From: Linanthus parryae
Taxonomy: Eukaryota; Streptophyta; Magnoliopsida; Ericales; Polemoniaceae
Assembly (NCBI GenBank): GCA_023055425.1
Contig: JALGPY010000005.1
Coordinates: 80,517,495 to 80,581,494, forward strand
Direction of reading: 5' to 3'
DNA length: 64,000 nucleotides
Part shown: positions 31,193 through 43,853 of the stretch, in pieces
How the letters are laid out: every line of letters starts with the position of its first letter
Position numbering within the stretch: the stretch's first letter is position 1
Translations under genes and position numbers: made by a program
Notes under the pieces: generated by a model
Databases searched by the model: none
What the model saw: only the letters and a program-made list of their open reading frames with translations
Told to the model about the DNA's origin: nothing

Positions 31193-33097
31193 TGTAAGTT
31201 TGTGGGGTACCCTAAGGAAACTAAGGGCTACTACTTCTACAATCCAACCGAGAACAAAGTGTTTGTTGCTCGGACCGGCGTGTTTCTAGAAAGAGAGTTT
31301 TTCTCTAAAGAAGCAAGTGGGAGGACTGTAGAACTTGAAGAAGTTCAAGAACCACAAATCACTGAACCGATTATGGAACATGAACAGGAACCACAAACAG
31401 TTGTGGAGCAACCTGTTCAGGTAACACAAGAGCTTCGTAGATCTAGTAGAGTGCGCCAGGAACCCGAGAGGTATGGACTTCTCGTGACCGATTCCGGTGA
31501 CACGATGCTCATAGATGATGAGCCTACTACCTATGAAGAGTCCATAAAGGGACCAGACTCTCAGAAGTGGCTAGAATCCATGAGATCCGAGATGGAATCC
31601 ATGTACACCAACAAAGTATGGACTTTGGTGGAACCACCCGAAGGGGCGGGCCCATAGGGTGCAAGTGGGTCTTCAAGAACAAGATCGACATGGATGGTAA
31701 TGTGATTACCTATAAGGGCCGATTGGTGGCTAAAGGATTCAGACAGATTCATGTATTGACTATGATGAAACCTTTTCACCAGTCGCTATGACCAAATCCA
31801 TCCGAATCCTACTTGCGATTGCAGCATACCACGACTATGAGATTTGGCAGATGGATGTCAAAACAGCATTCCTTTATGGGAATCTCCTCGAGGACGTGTA
31901 TATGATACATCCAGAGGGTTTTGAGGATCCAAAGCAAGCCAACAAAGTCTGTAAGCCGCAACGATCCATTTATGGATTGAAGCAAGCTTCTAGAAGTTGG
32001 AATCGACGTTTTTATGAAGTAGTCAAAGAGTTTGGCTTCATCAGAAACGAAGATGAGTCTTGTGTCTACAAGAAGGTTAGTGGGAGCTCTGTAGCTTTTC
32101 TGGTCTTGTATGTAGATGACATACTACTCATTGGAAACGATGTTCCTATGCTGCAATCTGTTAAAATTGGCTAGGGAAGTGTTTCTCAATGAAGGACTTA
32201 GGGGAAGCAGCCTATATACTCGGTATAAAGATATATAGAGATAGATCTAAGAGACTGCTAGGCCTAAGTCAAAGTACATATATTGACAAGATGTTGAAAC
32301 GGTTCAACATGCAAGATTCCAAGAAGGGATTCTTGCCCATGTCACATGGAATCACTCTTTCGAAGAGTGGTTGTCCTTCCAATGACACTGAGAAGGAACG
32401 CATGAGTAGAATTCCCTATGCCTCGGCCATAGGATCTATCATGTACGCCATGTTATGTACTAGACCAGATGTGTCATATGCCTTGAGTGTGACAAGCAGA
32501 TACCAATCCAATCCAGGTGAGAGTCACTAGATTGCAGTCAAGAACATCCTAAAGTACTTGAGAAGAACTAAGGATGCTTTCTTGATATTTGGCGGTGAGG
32601 AAGAGTTGCGTGTAAGGGGTTACACTGATGCAAGCTTCCAAACCGACAGAGATGACTTTAGATCACAGTCGGGATATGTGTTTTGCCTGAATGGAGCAGC
32701 GGTGAGCTGGAAGAGTTCCAAGCAAGAAACGGTGGCTGATTCTACAACAGAGGCTGAGTACATTGCTGCAAATGGCGCAGCAAAGGAAGCTGTTTGGATC
32801 AGAAAGTTTGTTTCTGAAATTGGTGTGGTTCCTAGCATTGCAGATCTAGTTGAGTTGTACTGTGACAACACTGGGGCGATCGCGCAATCAAAGGAACCCA
32901 GGTCGCACCAGAAATCCAAGCACGTGCTCAGGAAGTTTCATCTGATTCGAGATATTATCGATAGAGGAGACGTTCGGATATGCAAGATTCCTACAAATGA
33001 GAATCTGTCAGACCCGCTTACAAAGCCGCTCACGCAGTGGAAGCATGAATGGCACACTAGGAGTATGGGCATACGAGATGCGCCAGATTGGCTCTAG
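31193..33097 (+). pseudogene. Copia A reverse transcriptase and RNase H
   Basis: It continues the polyprotein after the TAA. RT shows QMDVKTAFLYGNL, GLKQASRSWNRRF and the catalytic LYVDDILLIGND. RNase H shows YTDASF, SSKQETVADSTTEAEY and LYCDNTGAIAQS. Relative to Copia B, single-base losses are inferred near 31650, 31752 and 32167, and a TGG to TAG stop sits at 32528-32530. The frame ends at the natural TAG (33095-33097), 14 bp before the 3' LTR. Confidence 0.88.
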
Positions 33098-33111
33098 TGC
33101 AAGTGGGAGAC

Positions 33112-34512
33112 TGTTGGAATAGATGCCCTAGAGGGAATCTAGTTTAGTATGAATTTGTTTGTGGCTAGAAATTCATTTATTATTTATTGGATATTTAATA
33201 TAATGAAGTCCTTAGATTTACAATTGTGTTATTTATCTTAAATATCCCTAGTCCAGTATAATGATTAATGGGACAATCATCTATAGACTAGTATGGGGTT
33301 GGATTGATATGGAGATATCACGATCCAACACATAGGTGTGTATTAAGGGTAATGACGCACTGGATTGACCCATCTCCGAGAAGGCTACATACAGGTTATG
33401 TTGAGTCACAAGCGCTTCTCGCAGTGCAATGGTATTGTCATCCTTAGACTTGAAGTCACTAGATATTCTAGTTGTGGATTATTGTGATTTTGGTAGCGTT
33501 AAACGCTACACCGTAACTGGGTAGTTATAAAGGCGTGTACTGGATACAATAAGAAGCAAGCTTAGAGATCGTAGTGGACGTAGATAGAATTTGTCCCTCC
33601 CACATAACGGGAGCAAATATCCTAGCCCACTCGAGGAATAGTGCTTATAGAATGTCTGGCCAGACTCATATTGATGTTATTTGCACGAATATTCCCATGG
33701 ATCGAGAAACTATGGATTGGATATACGAGTGTGACTTGTATGTCTCGTGTCGAATCCGGATATAGAGACAAAGGGATGAGACAATTACTTGTACAAAGGT
33801 TGTCAAGATGACTATTCTATTAGTTGGCTAGAATGGATGTTTTGCTAGAAACCGCTCCATATTAGCAAATAGTTGCTACCAACTAGATAGAACCTATGGG
33901 GTCACACGCTAGATTGAATTGAACTAGATTTGGGAATTAATTAATTGGAGTAATTAATTAGAATGATCTCTTTGCAAAGCCTTGCAAACTTAGTAGGGAC
34001 TAATTTGCAAGAAAGGGACTAAATTGCATTCTAGTAGGACTAGAATAAGTCCTTTAGGTAGTTGGCAAGGAGTTGTTGGACTATATAAAGGACCTTCATT
34101 CCTTCCTTCCCTATAAATTATGCTCATAACTGAACATAACAAGAGTGGGAGAGAACAAAAGGAGAGGAGAGAGCAACAAGCTAGGAGCTCGCCGCCCCTA
34201 GCCCGCCGCCCGTCCCCGTCGGCCACAAGGAGGCCGAACACCTCCTTGTTCGTCTCGTTTTGCGTGATTATTCTTCCTCTTCCTCTTTCCAGGCTAGCAC
34301 CAAGGAGTGGGAGATCTAGAAATCAACTCTAGGCGTGGATCAACTATAGAGAACGTGACACAATTCGCGTTTGAAGTTATCAAAGGAGAACCCTAAGGTG
34401 TGTTATTGATTTCTTCCTTTACCGTCATTATGTCTCTTGACTTGTGATCCTTGGAGGGTTTTGCATGGTTAATTATTGTTTCCGTTGCGCATCCATGAAT
34501 CAAAACCCTACA
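33112..34512 (+). repeat. 3' LTR of Copia A
   Basis: 1401 bp. Very similar by eye to the 5' LTR, with small deletions near 33668-33690 (AAATAAATCAATATGGGA missing) and a few substitutions. Confidence 0.9.
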
Positions 34513-34710
34513 ATAACATGAAAGCTTATTCAATTTGTAAGAGTTTTAATTTCACGAGCCATCTCTTCAAGATGAGTGATAGGAAAGAGATTCAATAGTA
34601 CACACAAGATCATCGGTAGTCTTATTCTCTTAATTAAGGTGTTGAAATAAAAGATTACCACAATTGTGTAAGTAAAATTTTAGATAGAATTATTGGGAAT
34701 TATTATCCAC

Positions 34711-35189
34711 AATAATATCAGATTATTAATTTTTTTAAATCAAATTAAGTTTAATTTGATAATCTAACGATCTATTTCTGCCCTACATACTCAACATGTA
34801 TAATTTAAGTATATCCTCCCTCCTTGTGCCTAGCCTAAATAAGGCTAAGGGTACAACTTCTCTGGTGAACATAGAGTCAGACACTTAGCGAGTATCCTAA
34901 TTATTGGTCCCCAGTGCTAGAGAGTACCCCTAACCCAAACTCATTGCATCGACCTTGGTCGTACAAAATTACCTTGGTCGTATAAATTTTAGACAAAAAT
35001 GATAAATGAAGATAAAGTATCATCAATTGTAACTTTTTTATGTCCACCCAAACATTGTATGTGAGACAATGAGTGCTTTGGATGGACTGGATATTCATAT
35101 AATATTCTACTTTAATATTTCCCCTTTGGATGAAATATATTAAATTATGAGTTTTGAGAGGCTGGATTATGGTATGTTCAAAGGTCGTG
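34711..35189 (+). repeat. Diverged direct repeat, copy 1
   Basis: It shares with copy 2 landmarks such as AATAATATCA, ACAACTT.TCT.GT.AACAT, GAGTATCCT.ATTATTGGT and AATATATTAAATTATG, in the same order and spacing. Confidence 0.6.
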
Positions 35190-35758
35190 AGAGGTTGGGT
35201 TCAAACGCGGTGCACGACAAAACAATTTCTCAAAAAAAGGTAGTGAGAGGTTAGATTCCAAATTTTATAACTATTTCGAGGTTAAAAAGGAGAAATTTTT
35301 ATTTTCTCTAAGAGCACAACGTCAGCATGACATGTGGTGTTCTACACCATTAAGTAATTGACACCTATGCCCACTAAGGTTAACCACTACCCCTATATGT
35401 TATAGAAAAAAAAAATCAGATTCATACATGGCTATATTCTCTCTCCCACTCACCCCACTTATAGTGTAGATGTCAACAATTGAGTGGAATAGAGCACCAC
35501 GTGTGATTTTCTCTATGAGTACCTAAGAATTACTCGTTAAAAAGATTATACATGTTTAAGGTTGAATCCGGGTGTAAGAATGTTTCTCCTGGGGAAGTGG
35601 AGTTTGATAGCAATTCGGCCCATCAACCAACCATTGGTCGAGCGCCACATGGCCTAAGTTGCAGAAATTGACGAAGTATAAATAAAAGGTGGAAACTGTC
35701 AACATGTGGGTGGATCTGGGTGGTCAGAAGCAGATCTCGGGTCCGGTATTTTGGCAAA

Positions 35759-36232
35759 ATAATATCATATTATTGAATTTTTAAACAAGACTAATTCTAA
35801 TATAACAATCTAATAATCTTTATCAGCCATACATACACAGCATGTAAAATTTATCTCTATATTTGGTAAAATAAGAAGTTGTCTCTATACCTTTCTCCCA
35901 ATGTCTTACACATTCAACTCTAAGTGTACAACTTGTCTAGTTAACATGGAGTCTGAAAGTTATCGAGTATCCTGATTATTGGTCTTTAATTTAAGAGAGT
36001 ACCCCAACCAAAACTCCTTGGACTACCCTAGGTCGTATAAGATTTGGGCCAAAAACGAGAAATGGGATAAGGTAGGATATATTGTAAGTTTTTTATTCGC
36101 ACCAAAAAGTTTATATGAGACACCGAGTTTGTATAAATAGACTAAAGTCTACTTATATCTTGCCAGCTTGGATATAATATATTAAATTATGTGTTTTTGA
36201 TTCGCCGGATCCCGGTATGGTCAAAGGAAGAG
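35759..36232 (+). repeat. Diverged direct repeat, copy 2
   Basis: Partner of copy 1, about 1.05 kb downstream in the same orientation. It lacks LTR-like TG..CA ends that I could define. Confidence 0.6.
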
Positions 36233-36346
36233 ATCGGATATCAAGAAAAGTAAATAGTTTGAGAGTGCTCTGATAGGTTCAGAGGAAAAACCCTAGAGAA
36301 CGAAATCCCTAGAGGACGAAGGCGGCGACTATACCAGATACCGGCG

Positions 36347-37487
36347 ATGGAAAGGATTCCGACTGAGTTTACTTAGACGGAGAAGCAAACTATGGTGTTT
36401 GTTGATGAGTTCTGTGATAGGGAAGATATCAAACTCTCCCACTTCTTGATAGGTTTGTTTGCCTCAGAAGATCGAATCAATGCATGGGTGATGCGGGGTA
36501 TGTTCAGACGCATATGGACAAAAGGTGAGAAAATGTCAATTTTAGAAGTTGATTTCAATACTTTTCTTTTCATTTTCACAGATAAAAATACCCTTGAAAG
36601 GGCTTTTGCGGGAGGACCCTGGATCTTTCAGAGAAAATTCCTACTGCTTCAACCTTGGAAATCGGGAGATCATACCAAAGAAGTAGGGTTTTCAAGTTTT
36701 GACGTATGGATACAGATCCTTGGTCTCCCTATTCTATATGTTAAAGAAGATGGGGAACGTAAGATTGTTGCTTGTGCGGGCGAAGTTATTGATTTGAACA
36801 AGAATATTATCAGTGACGGTGATGATGGAAATTTCGTCAGGGTTAGGATTCGGATACCAGTCAATAAACCCATCCCTCGAGGGGTTAATGCACTAATCCG
36901 TAAGGAGATGGTGTGGATTGATTTTCGCTACGAAATAATACCGGGTGTGGTGTAGATGGTGTGGTCGGATAACTCATGAGAGTACAGATTGCAAAGAATT
37001 CCCGACTGTCGAAAGAGAAATATTAGAGGAAGGATACATGAGTTTCTTACTCTACCATCCGGTAGTTAAGAAAAGCGCACCCAAGACCAAAAAGGAGGAA
37101 GAAGATAACAAGGCTAACGAAAAAAGGGATCTAGATTTGAATGAAGACCAATCCGCTGGAGGGGAATTGAATTATCAGACGAATGATACAATAGTAAACA
37201 TGGAAGTCACTGGTGATGATGCAGATAGCCAGCCCCTAAAGAGCCCGGAAGTGATAGGCAAAACTGCTAGTCAGATGGACATTGTGGAGAAGTTCGCAGA
37301 TACGGTGACGGATGGTTTCAACAATCTGCAAATAGGGTCAGTTCGAACTAGAGTTTCTTCCATGAACAAAGCTCTCGCAGATCAAGGAGAGGGAGATCAA
37401 ACTAAGCGAAAGGGTTCAACTACCTACTTCATTCCACCGCCAAATAAATCATCTTTGGAGGTCCTTACCAATAAGAAGGGAAGATAG
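36347..37487 (+). pseudogene. LINE ORF1, DUF4283 plus CCHC knuckle
   Basis: Starts MERIPTEFT and hits TAG at codon 10 (36374-36376). The frame then stays open from 36377 to 36955: FLIGLFASEDRINAWVMRGM, FTDKNTLERAFAGGPWIFQR and WIQILGLPILYV are landmarks of the DUF4283 domain typical of plant L1 ORF1. A frameshift near 36945-36955 separates this from WCRWCGRITHESTDC (CX2CX4HX4C knuckle), followed by a hydrophilic, charged tail to 37487. Role: RNA-binding chaperone of the retrotransposon particle. Inactive as read. Confidence 0.8.
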
Positions 37488-37597
37488 CTCACATACGGTG
37501 AAGGGACGGAAGGTGATAAAGTAAGAGAAAATAGTGGTGGTGATAATTCAAATATCGATAAAAGGGCGGATACCGGGGTTCGGTCCGCCCCGAGCCA

Positions 37598-37615
37598 ATG
37601 AGTCTAATTAGTTGG
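37598..37615 (+). pseudogene. LINE ORF2 start, first six codons
   Basis: ATG AGT CTA ATT AGT TGG (MSLISW). It is interrupted exactly here by Copia B, whose target duplication is GTTGG (37611-37615). The reading frame resumes at 45222. Confidence 0.8.
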
Positions 37616-38997
37616 TGTTGGAATAGGTGCCCTAGAGGCAATCTAGTTTAGCACGAACAATAAATTGGCTACAACATTCATTGTGTTTTTTATTGGATAT
37701 TTAATATATTAAAGTCCTTAGATTTACAATTGTGTTGTTTATCTTAAATATCCCTAGTCCATTATAATGATTAAATGGGACAATCATCTATAGACTAGTA
37801 TGGGGTTGGATTGATATGGAGATATCATGATCCAACACATGGGTATGCATTAGGAGTAATGGCATACTGGATTGTCCCATCACCGAGAAGGCTACATACA
37901 TGTTATGTAAAGTCACAAGTGCTTCTCGCGGTGACAACAGTATTCTCATCCTTAGACTTGAAGTCACTAGTTGTTCTAGTTGTGGAATATTGTGTTCTGG
38001 TAGCGTCAAACGCTACACCGTGACTTGGTAGTCATAAAGGTGCGTATTGGACACAATAGGAAGCAAACTTAGATATCTTAGTGATGTAGATAGAATTTGT
38101 CCCTCCCACATAACGGGAGAAAATATCCTTGGCCACTCGAGGGATAGTACTTAAAGAGTTTTTGACCAGACTCAAATAAATCAATATGGGATATTGATGT
38201 TATTTGCACGAATAAGGCTATTCCTAGGATCGAGGAACTATGGATTGGACGGATATTGAGGCAAAGGGATGAGACAATACTTGCACAAGGTTTGTCATGA
38301 TGACTATTCTATTTGTTTGCTAGAATGGATGTCTTGCTAGAGGCCGCTCCATATTAGTAAATAGTTACTACCAACTAAATAGAACCTTTGGGGTCACACG
38401 CCATATTGGGGTGAACTAGACTTGGGAAATAATTAATTAATATCACTAATTAATTAGAAGGATCAAATCGCAACAACTTGGTAACTTAGTATGACTAATA
38501 TACAAGTTGGACTAATCCGAACTTGAGTAGGATTAGGATAGGGCCTTCATGTAGTAAACAAAGAGTTGTTGGACTATACAAAGCATGCTCCTAGCTTCCT
38601 TCCTTACATCTTATGCTCATAACATACTTTGAGTAGGAGAGAAGGAAGGAGAGAGCAAGATAAACAAGAGGGCCGAAACCCCTTTTCTGTCCGCCCCTAC
38701 CCGTCGGCCAAGAGAGGAGGCCGAAACCTCCTCTCGTCTCTGTTGCGCGATTTCTTCATCCTCTTCCACTCTTCCTAGCTAGCACAAGGCATTTGGAAGA
38801 TCTAGATCTCATCTCTAGGTGTGGATCAACCGTAGAGACGTGATAATTTTCTCGTTAGAAGTCATCAAGGAGACCTCAAAGGTACTTAACACTATTCTCT
38901 TACCATCGTCATGATTTCTCTTCCTGTGATCCTTGGAGGGTCTTGATTGGATGAATTTATTATCTTTCTGCTGCGCATCCATAATCAAAACCCTACG
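37616..38997 (+). repeat. 5' LTR of Copia B
   Basis: TGTTGGAATAGG..CCCTACG, 1382 bp. The terminal CA has become CG and the TATA box is changed to TATACAAAG, while the 3' LTR keeps TATATAAAG (44795-44803). Confidence 0.85.
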
Positions 38998-38998
38998 G

Positions 38999-39010
38999 TG
39001 GTATCAGAGC
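38999..39010 (+). other. Copia B primer-binding site
   Basis: TGGTATCAGAGC followed by TA instead of CC. Initiator tRNA-Met type. Confidence 0.8.
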
Positions 39011-40654
39011 TAAAGGTCGTAGAGCATAACGTGGTTTATGTGTTATATTTTTCTTGTGCATCACCTTTAGTTGTTGATTATTGCGTTAAAACTACAAATT
39101 TAGCATATTAGATGGATGTTGAATAGGATTCAACTTAACAAGATTTGATCCTTGCATTGGATGTATGAATTAGTGAGTTTGAATCACATAAGAGGTGTAT
39201 TTTGGATCTAGACGGCTAGGGTTTGGGCACATGCTTGAAAAATGTGTTTTTCTAACATGGGAACAAATAAACTTGGGCAACAAGGCAAGGAGTTGTTTTG
39301 GAAACAAATCCCTAAAGATGATCGCCCCCCTAGGGCCGCCCCCTTGCCTTGCCGCCCAAGCTAGGGCACGGACAAGGGCTCGGGCCGGCCCAGCGTGCGG
39401 CTCGACCGACCGGCCCAAGACTGCGCCTTGGTTCTTTTTGAGCAGTTCGACTATATTAATAGTGGACCCATGGACCATTTTAACCCTAGCATATCCAAAA
39501 TCAATTAAAATTGACTAAGCGCGTTAAAATTGGTTTTAACTGTTTATGTGCAATTGTATGGTGATTGGATATGGCCTTAGATGTGGTTTGTTGTGGATGT
39601 TTAAATTTTTGTGGTTTGTTTACGGCCTGCGAGCTGATCAATTTGATGTAATAATTAATTAAGGTTTACGGCATGCGAGCCGGTATTTTTTCTCTCAACT
39701 TGTGAGATTCTTTTTTTTAGTATAGATGTTATCTAGTGCTAGATAAAATAGATGATAGCCAAGATTGAAGAAAAGAAGCAAAAAGAATTAAAGGAGCCAC
39801 AACATGGAGCATGGAGCATTCCACAAGGCTATGAAGGATGGACCAAGAGATGGAGGCACATGAAGATGCGTTTTTCATTCTAGGGTTCATAGATATTCTC
39901 ATTGGCTTGAGAATGTCTTACTCTAGGAGGCCATATTCATATCACGTAATTTTTAGTTTTGTGGATGTTTACTTTATTGTCTTATTATTGTTGTTGGTGT
40001 ATGGTTGATGCATGCAATTTGATAATTAGATAAATAACAACCCGGATCTTTTATTTGGAGTTGTGCCCAAACTCAAATAAGTAGATCAGTTGATATAGAT
40101 CAACAAAACAATTTAAAATTGAAAGAAAAATCCCTCAAAACAAAAATATTACGTTTTTTCCTTCTCATTACTTAACACTCATCACAAGATCGATTGATCA
40201 AGTTCGTGCGTGCCAAAGCAGGGCGACTTGATTCATCATCATGCGGTGCGATGGCACACATAGTGTGTAATTGTTGGAGTAAGAGGTTAAACGTAACTAG
40301 GTACTTCTAATAAGGATTAAAACCTTGAGGCAATCAATTGGGATTATCTATGGGATAGATAAATACGGAGTTATTTGCCCAATTGAACCAAGAGTTGCAT
40401 ATGATGCAATTGGAATTGTTCCTACCCAAATAGCTAATTTTGGATGACTTGTCAAAGCAAGCTCAAAATAAGTGAAATATGGATCTTGGCGCCCACTAGA
40501 AAATATAATGATATTTTTCGCATTCATATCTTTAGGGTTATTAATCCGTAGAAAAATAGTGGGAGGTATGTTTTATAATCTAGCCATTATTGAATATAGT
40601 TAATTGTTCACAAAATACTAAGACTTGCATATTTTCCTTTTTTTTTGAATTCCA
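39011..40654 (+). other. Copia B untranslated leader
   Basis: Non-coding, homologous to the Copia A leader, with a shorter GC-rich patch near 39320-39420. Confidence 0.5.
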
Positions 40655-43600
40655 ATGGCAAACAACTCATAGAACTCATCGAACTCCCTACGCTCTGTCT
40701 TTGAGAAGGACAAGCTATCCTGGACCAATTTTCTAGACTGGTACAGAAACTTGAGAATCGTTCTCAAGCAAGAAAAGAAACTGTACGCTCTAGAAGAGCA
40801 AGTTCCTGATGGTCCAGAAAACAACACTCCTGCAGCCCTAAAGGCGTATCAGAAGCGTGTTGATGGCGCTAATGATGGGGCCTGCCTAATGCTTTGCACC
40901 ATGACCTCTAAGCTTCAGAAGCAACATGAGAACATGAATGCAGTCGATATGATCGCACACTTGAAGCAGCTCTTCCAAGAGCAGGCAAGGATTGAGAGGT
41001 ATGAAGTTTCCAAGGCATTATTCAAATGTCATCTGTCAGAAGGAAACCCCGTAGGGCCGCACGTGCTATGCATGATAGGCTATCTTGAAAGTCTAGGGCG
41101 CCTAGGGTTTCTGGTGGGCCAAGAGTTGGCCACCGATCTCATCTTGCAATCTTTGCCTGCTAACTATAACATGAATGAGATCGTGAAACCACTACCAGAT
41201 TTACTCAAAATGTTGAGGACAGCTGAACAAAGAATCAACATGGGTAAGAGGATTAAAATGAATAATTTAAATCCTGCTTATCTATGGCTCTGTCGTTTAG
41301 GCCATATAAACGAGAAGCGTGTATCTAGACTCCATAAGAATGGATTTCTAGACTCATTTGATTTTGAATCATATGAGACATGTGAGGCTTGTTTATTGGG
41401 AAAAATGACAAAGTACCCTTTCAATAAGAAAGGAGAGAGGACTAGTGAGCAATTGGCGCTAGTACATACTGATGTATGCCAGGCCATTTGCCACGCCTGC
41501 CAGGGGTGGATATGTCTACTTCATAACATTTACTGATGATTTCAGTAGATATGAATTTGTGTACCTTATGAAGGCCAAATCCGAATCCTTTAAAATGTTC
41601 AAACAATTCAAGAATGAAGTAGAGAAGCAGCTTGGAAAAATTATTAAGGCACTACGATCAGATCTTGGAGGAGAATACTTGAAACAAGAGTTTGACGACT
41701 ATCTTACAGAGTGTGGGATAATATCCCAACTCACTCCTCCCGGATGCCACAATGGAACGACGTGTTCGAGAGGAGAAATCAAACTCTATTAGATATGGTT
41801 TGTTCTATGATGTGTCAAACTGATCTTCCATTATCATTTTGGGGCTATGCTTTCTCCATTAAAAGTGTTCCATCTAAGTCAGTCATGAAGACACCACATG
41901 AGATGTGAAGTGGGAGGCGTCCCACAGTGTCGTTCATGAAGATTTGGGGCTGCGATGTCTATGTAACACGTTTACAATCAGACAAGCTAGGTACTAAGTC
42001 CGACAAATGCAAATTTGTGGGATACCCTAAGGAAACTAAGGGATATTATTTCTACAATCCAACTGAGAACAAAGTGTTTGTTGCTAGGACTGGCGTGTTT
42101 CTAGAAATAGAGTTTGTCTCTAATGAAGCAAGTGGGAGGACTGTAGAACTTTAAGAAGTTCAAGAGCCACACAGCATTGATCCTACTATGGAACTGAACA
42201 AGAACCACAATAAGTCGTGGAACAGCCTCTTCAAGTTAAACAAGAGCTTCGTAGATCTAGTAGAGTGCGCTAGGAGCCAGAGAGGAATGGACTGCTCGTG
42301 ACTGAATCTGGTGACACGATGCTCATGGAAGATGAGCCTACTACCTATGACGAGGCCATAAAAGGGCCGGACTATCAGAAGTGGCTTGAGGCCTTGAGAT
42401 CCGAGATGGAATCCATGTCTACCAACAAAGTATGGAATTTGGTGGAACCACCCGAAGGGGCACGTCCCATAGGGTGCAAGTGGGTCTTCAAGAAGATGAT
42501 CGACATGGATGGTAATGTGATTACCAATAAGGGCCGATCGGTGTCTAAAGGGTTCATACAGATTCATGGTATTGACTATTATGAAACCTTTTCACCAGTC
42601 GCAATGACCAAATCCATCTGAATCTTACTTGCTATCGCAGCATACTACGACTATGAGATTTGACAGATGGATGTCAAAACAACATTATTGTATGGGAATC
42701 TCCTCGAGGATGTGTACATGGCACAACCTGAGGGTTTTGAAGATCCAAATCAAGCCAACAAAGTCTGTAAGCTGCAACGATTCATTTATGGGTTGAAGCA
42801 AGCTTCTAGGAGTTGGAATCGACGTTTTGACCAAGTAGTCAAAGAGTTTGGCTTCATCAGAAACGAAGATGAATCTTGTGTCTACAAGAAGGTTAGTGGG
42901 AGCTCTTTTTCTTTTCTGGTCTTGTATGTGGATGACATACTACTCATTGGAAACGACATTCTCATGATGCAATCTGTTAAAGATTGGCTAGGAAAGTGTT
43001 TCTCAATGAAATACTTAGGGAAGAAGCCTATATACTCGGTATAAAGATCTATAGAGATAGATCTAAAAAGCTGCTCGACCTAATTCAAAGTACATATATA
43101 GACAAGGTGCTTAAACGGTTCAACATGCAAGATTCCAAGAAGGGATTCTTGCCCATGTCACATGGAATCACTCTTACGATCCATCATGTAAGCCAAGTTA
43201 TGTACTAGACAATATGTGTCATATGCATTGAGTATGACAAGCAGATATCAGTCCAATCCAGGAGAGTCACTGGATTGCGGTCAAGAACATCCTAAAGTAC
43301 TTGATAAGAACTCAGGACGCATTCTTGATTTTGGAGGTGATAAAGAGTTGCGTATAAGGGGTTACGCGGATGCAAGCTTCCAGACCGACATAGATGATTT
43401 TAGATCGCAGTCGGGGTTTGTATTTTGCCTGAATGGAGCAGCGGTGAGCCGGAAGAGTTCCAAGCAAGTGACGGTAGCTGATTCTACAATAGAGGTTGAG
43501 TATATTGATGCAAATGGCGCAACAAAAGAAGCTGTTTGGATTAGGAATTTCATTACTGAGCTTGGTGTGGTTCCTAGCATTGCGGATCTTGTAGAGTTGT

Positions 43601-43839
43601 ATTGTGACAACACTGGAGCGATCGCACAATCAAAGGAACCCAGTTCGCACCAGAAATCCAAGCACGTACTCAGGAAGTTCCATCTTATTCGAGATATTGT
43701 CGAAAGAGGAGATGTTCGGATATGCAAGATTCCTACAGATGAGAATCTGTCAGATCCTCTTACAAAGCCGCTTGTTCAGCGCTAGCATGAGGGGCACACT
43801 AGGAGCATTGGCATACAACATGCACCATATTGGCTCTAG
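40655..43839 (+). pseudogene. Copia B gag-pol remnant
   Basis: Gag starts at 40655 with TAG at codon 6 (40670-40672), then is open to 41536. FLDWYRNLRIVLKQEKK is followed by the gag body, which joins directly to the pre-integrase finger (WLCRLGH) near 41245. About 650 bp present in Copia A, including the knuckle and protease, are missing. Integrase (SDLGGEYL, with R changed to L), RT (LYVDDILLIGND near 42925) and RNase H (LYCDNTGAIAQS) follow with frameshifts near 41480 and 41750 and a deletion of about 80 bp near 43178. It ends at 43839, after an early TAG at 43783-43785. Confidence 0.88.
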
Positions 43840-43853
43840 TGCAAGTGGGAGAA

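Larger units (their letters stand above)
26087..34512 (+). mobile_element. Copia A, full-length Ty1/Copia retrotransposon (defective)
   Basis: 8.4 kb with LTRs of about 1.4 kb at 26087-27507 and 33112-34512, PBS at 27509, a 1.6-kb leader, a gag-pol region in Copia order (gag, protease, integrase, RT, RNase H) and a purine tract (AAGTGGGAGA) before the 3' LTR. Flanking 5-mers are ATACC (26082-26086) and ATAAC (34513-34517), a target duplication with one mismatch. The ORF has two stops and three frameshifts. It resembles Tork/TAR-type plant Copia, but I do not assign a lineage. Confidence 0.9.
34513..36283. other. Spacer with a pair of direct repeats
   Basis: Two diverged copies of a sequence of about 475 bp (34711-35189 and 35759-36232) make up most of this stretch. 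Between them is a possible fold-back (35331-35502). No coding sequence recognised. Confidence 0.5.
36284..37615 (+). mobile_element. L1-type LINE, 5' part (split by Copia B)
   Basis: Contains a 5' UTR-like start, ORF1 (36347-37487) and the start of ORF2 (ATG at 37598). The element continues at 45222 after the Copia B insertion and is cut again near 45790 by a Gypsy element. Confidence 0.8.
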
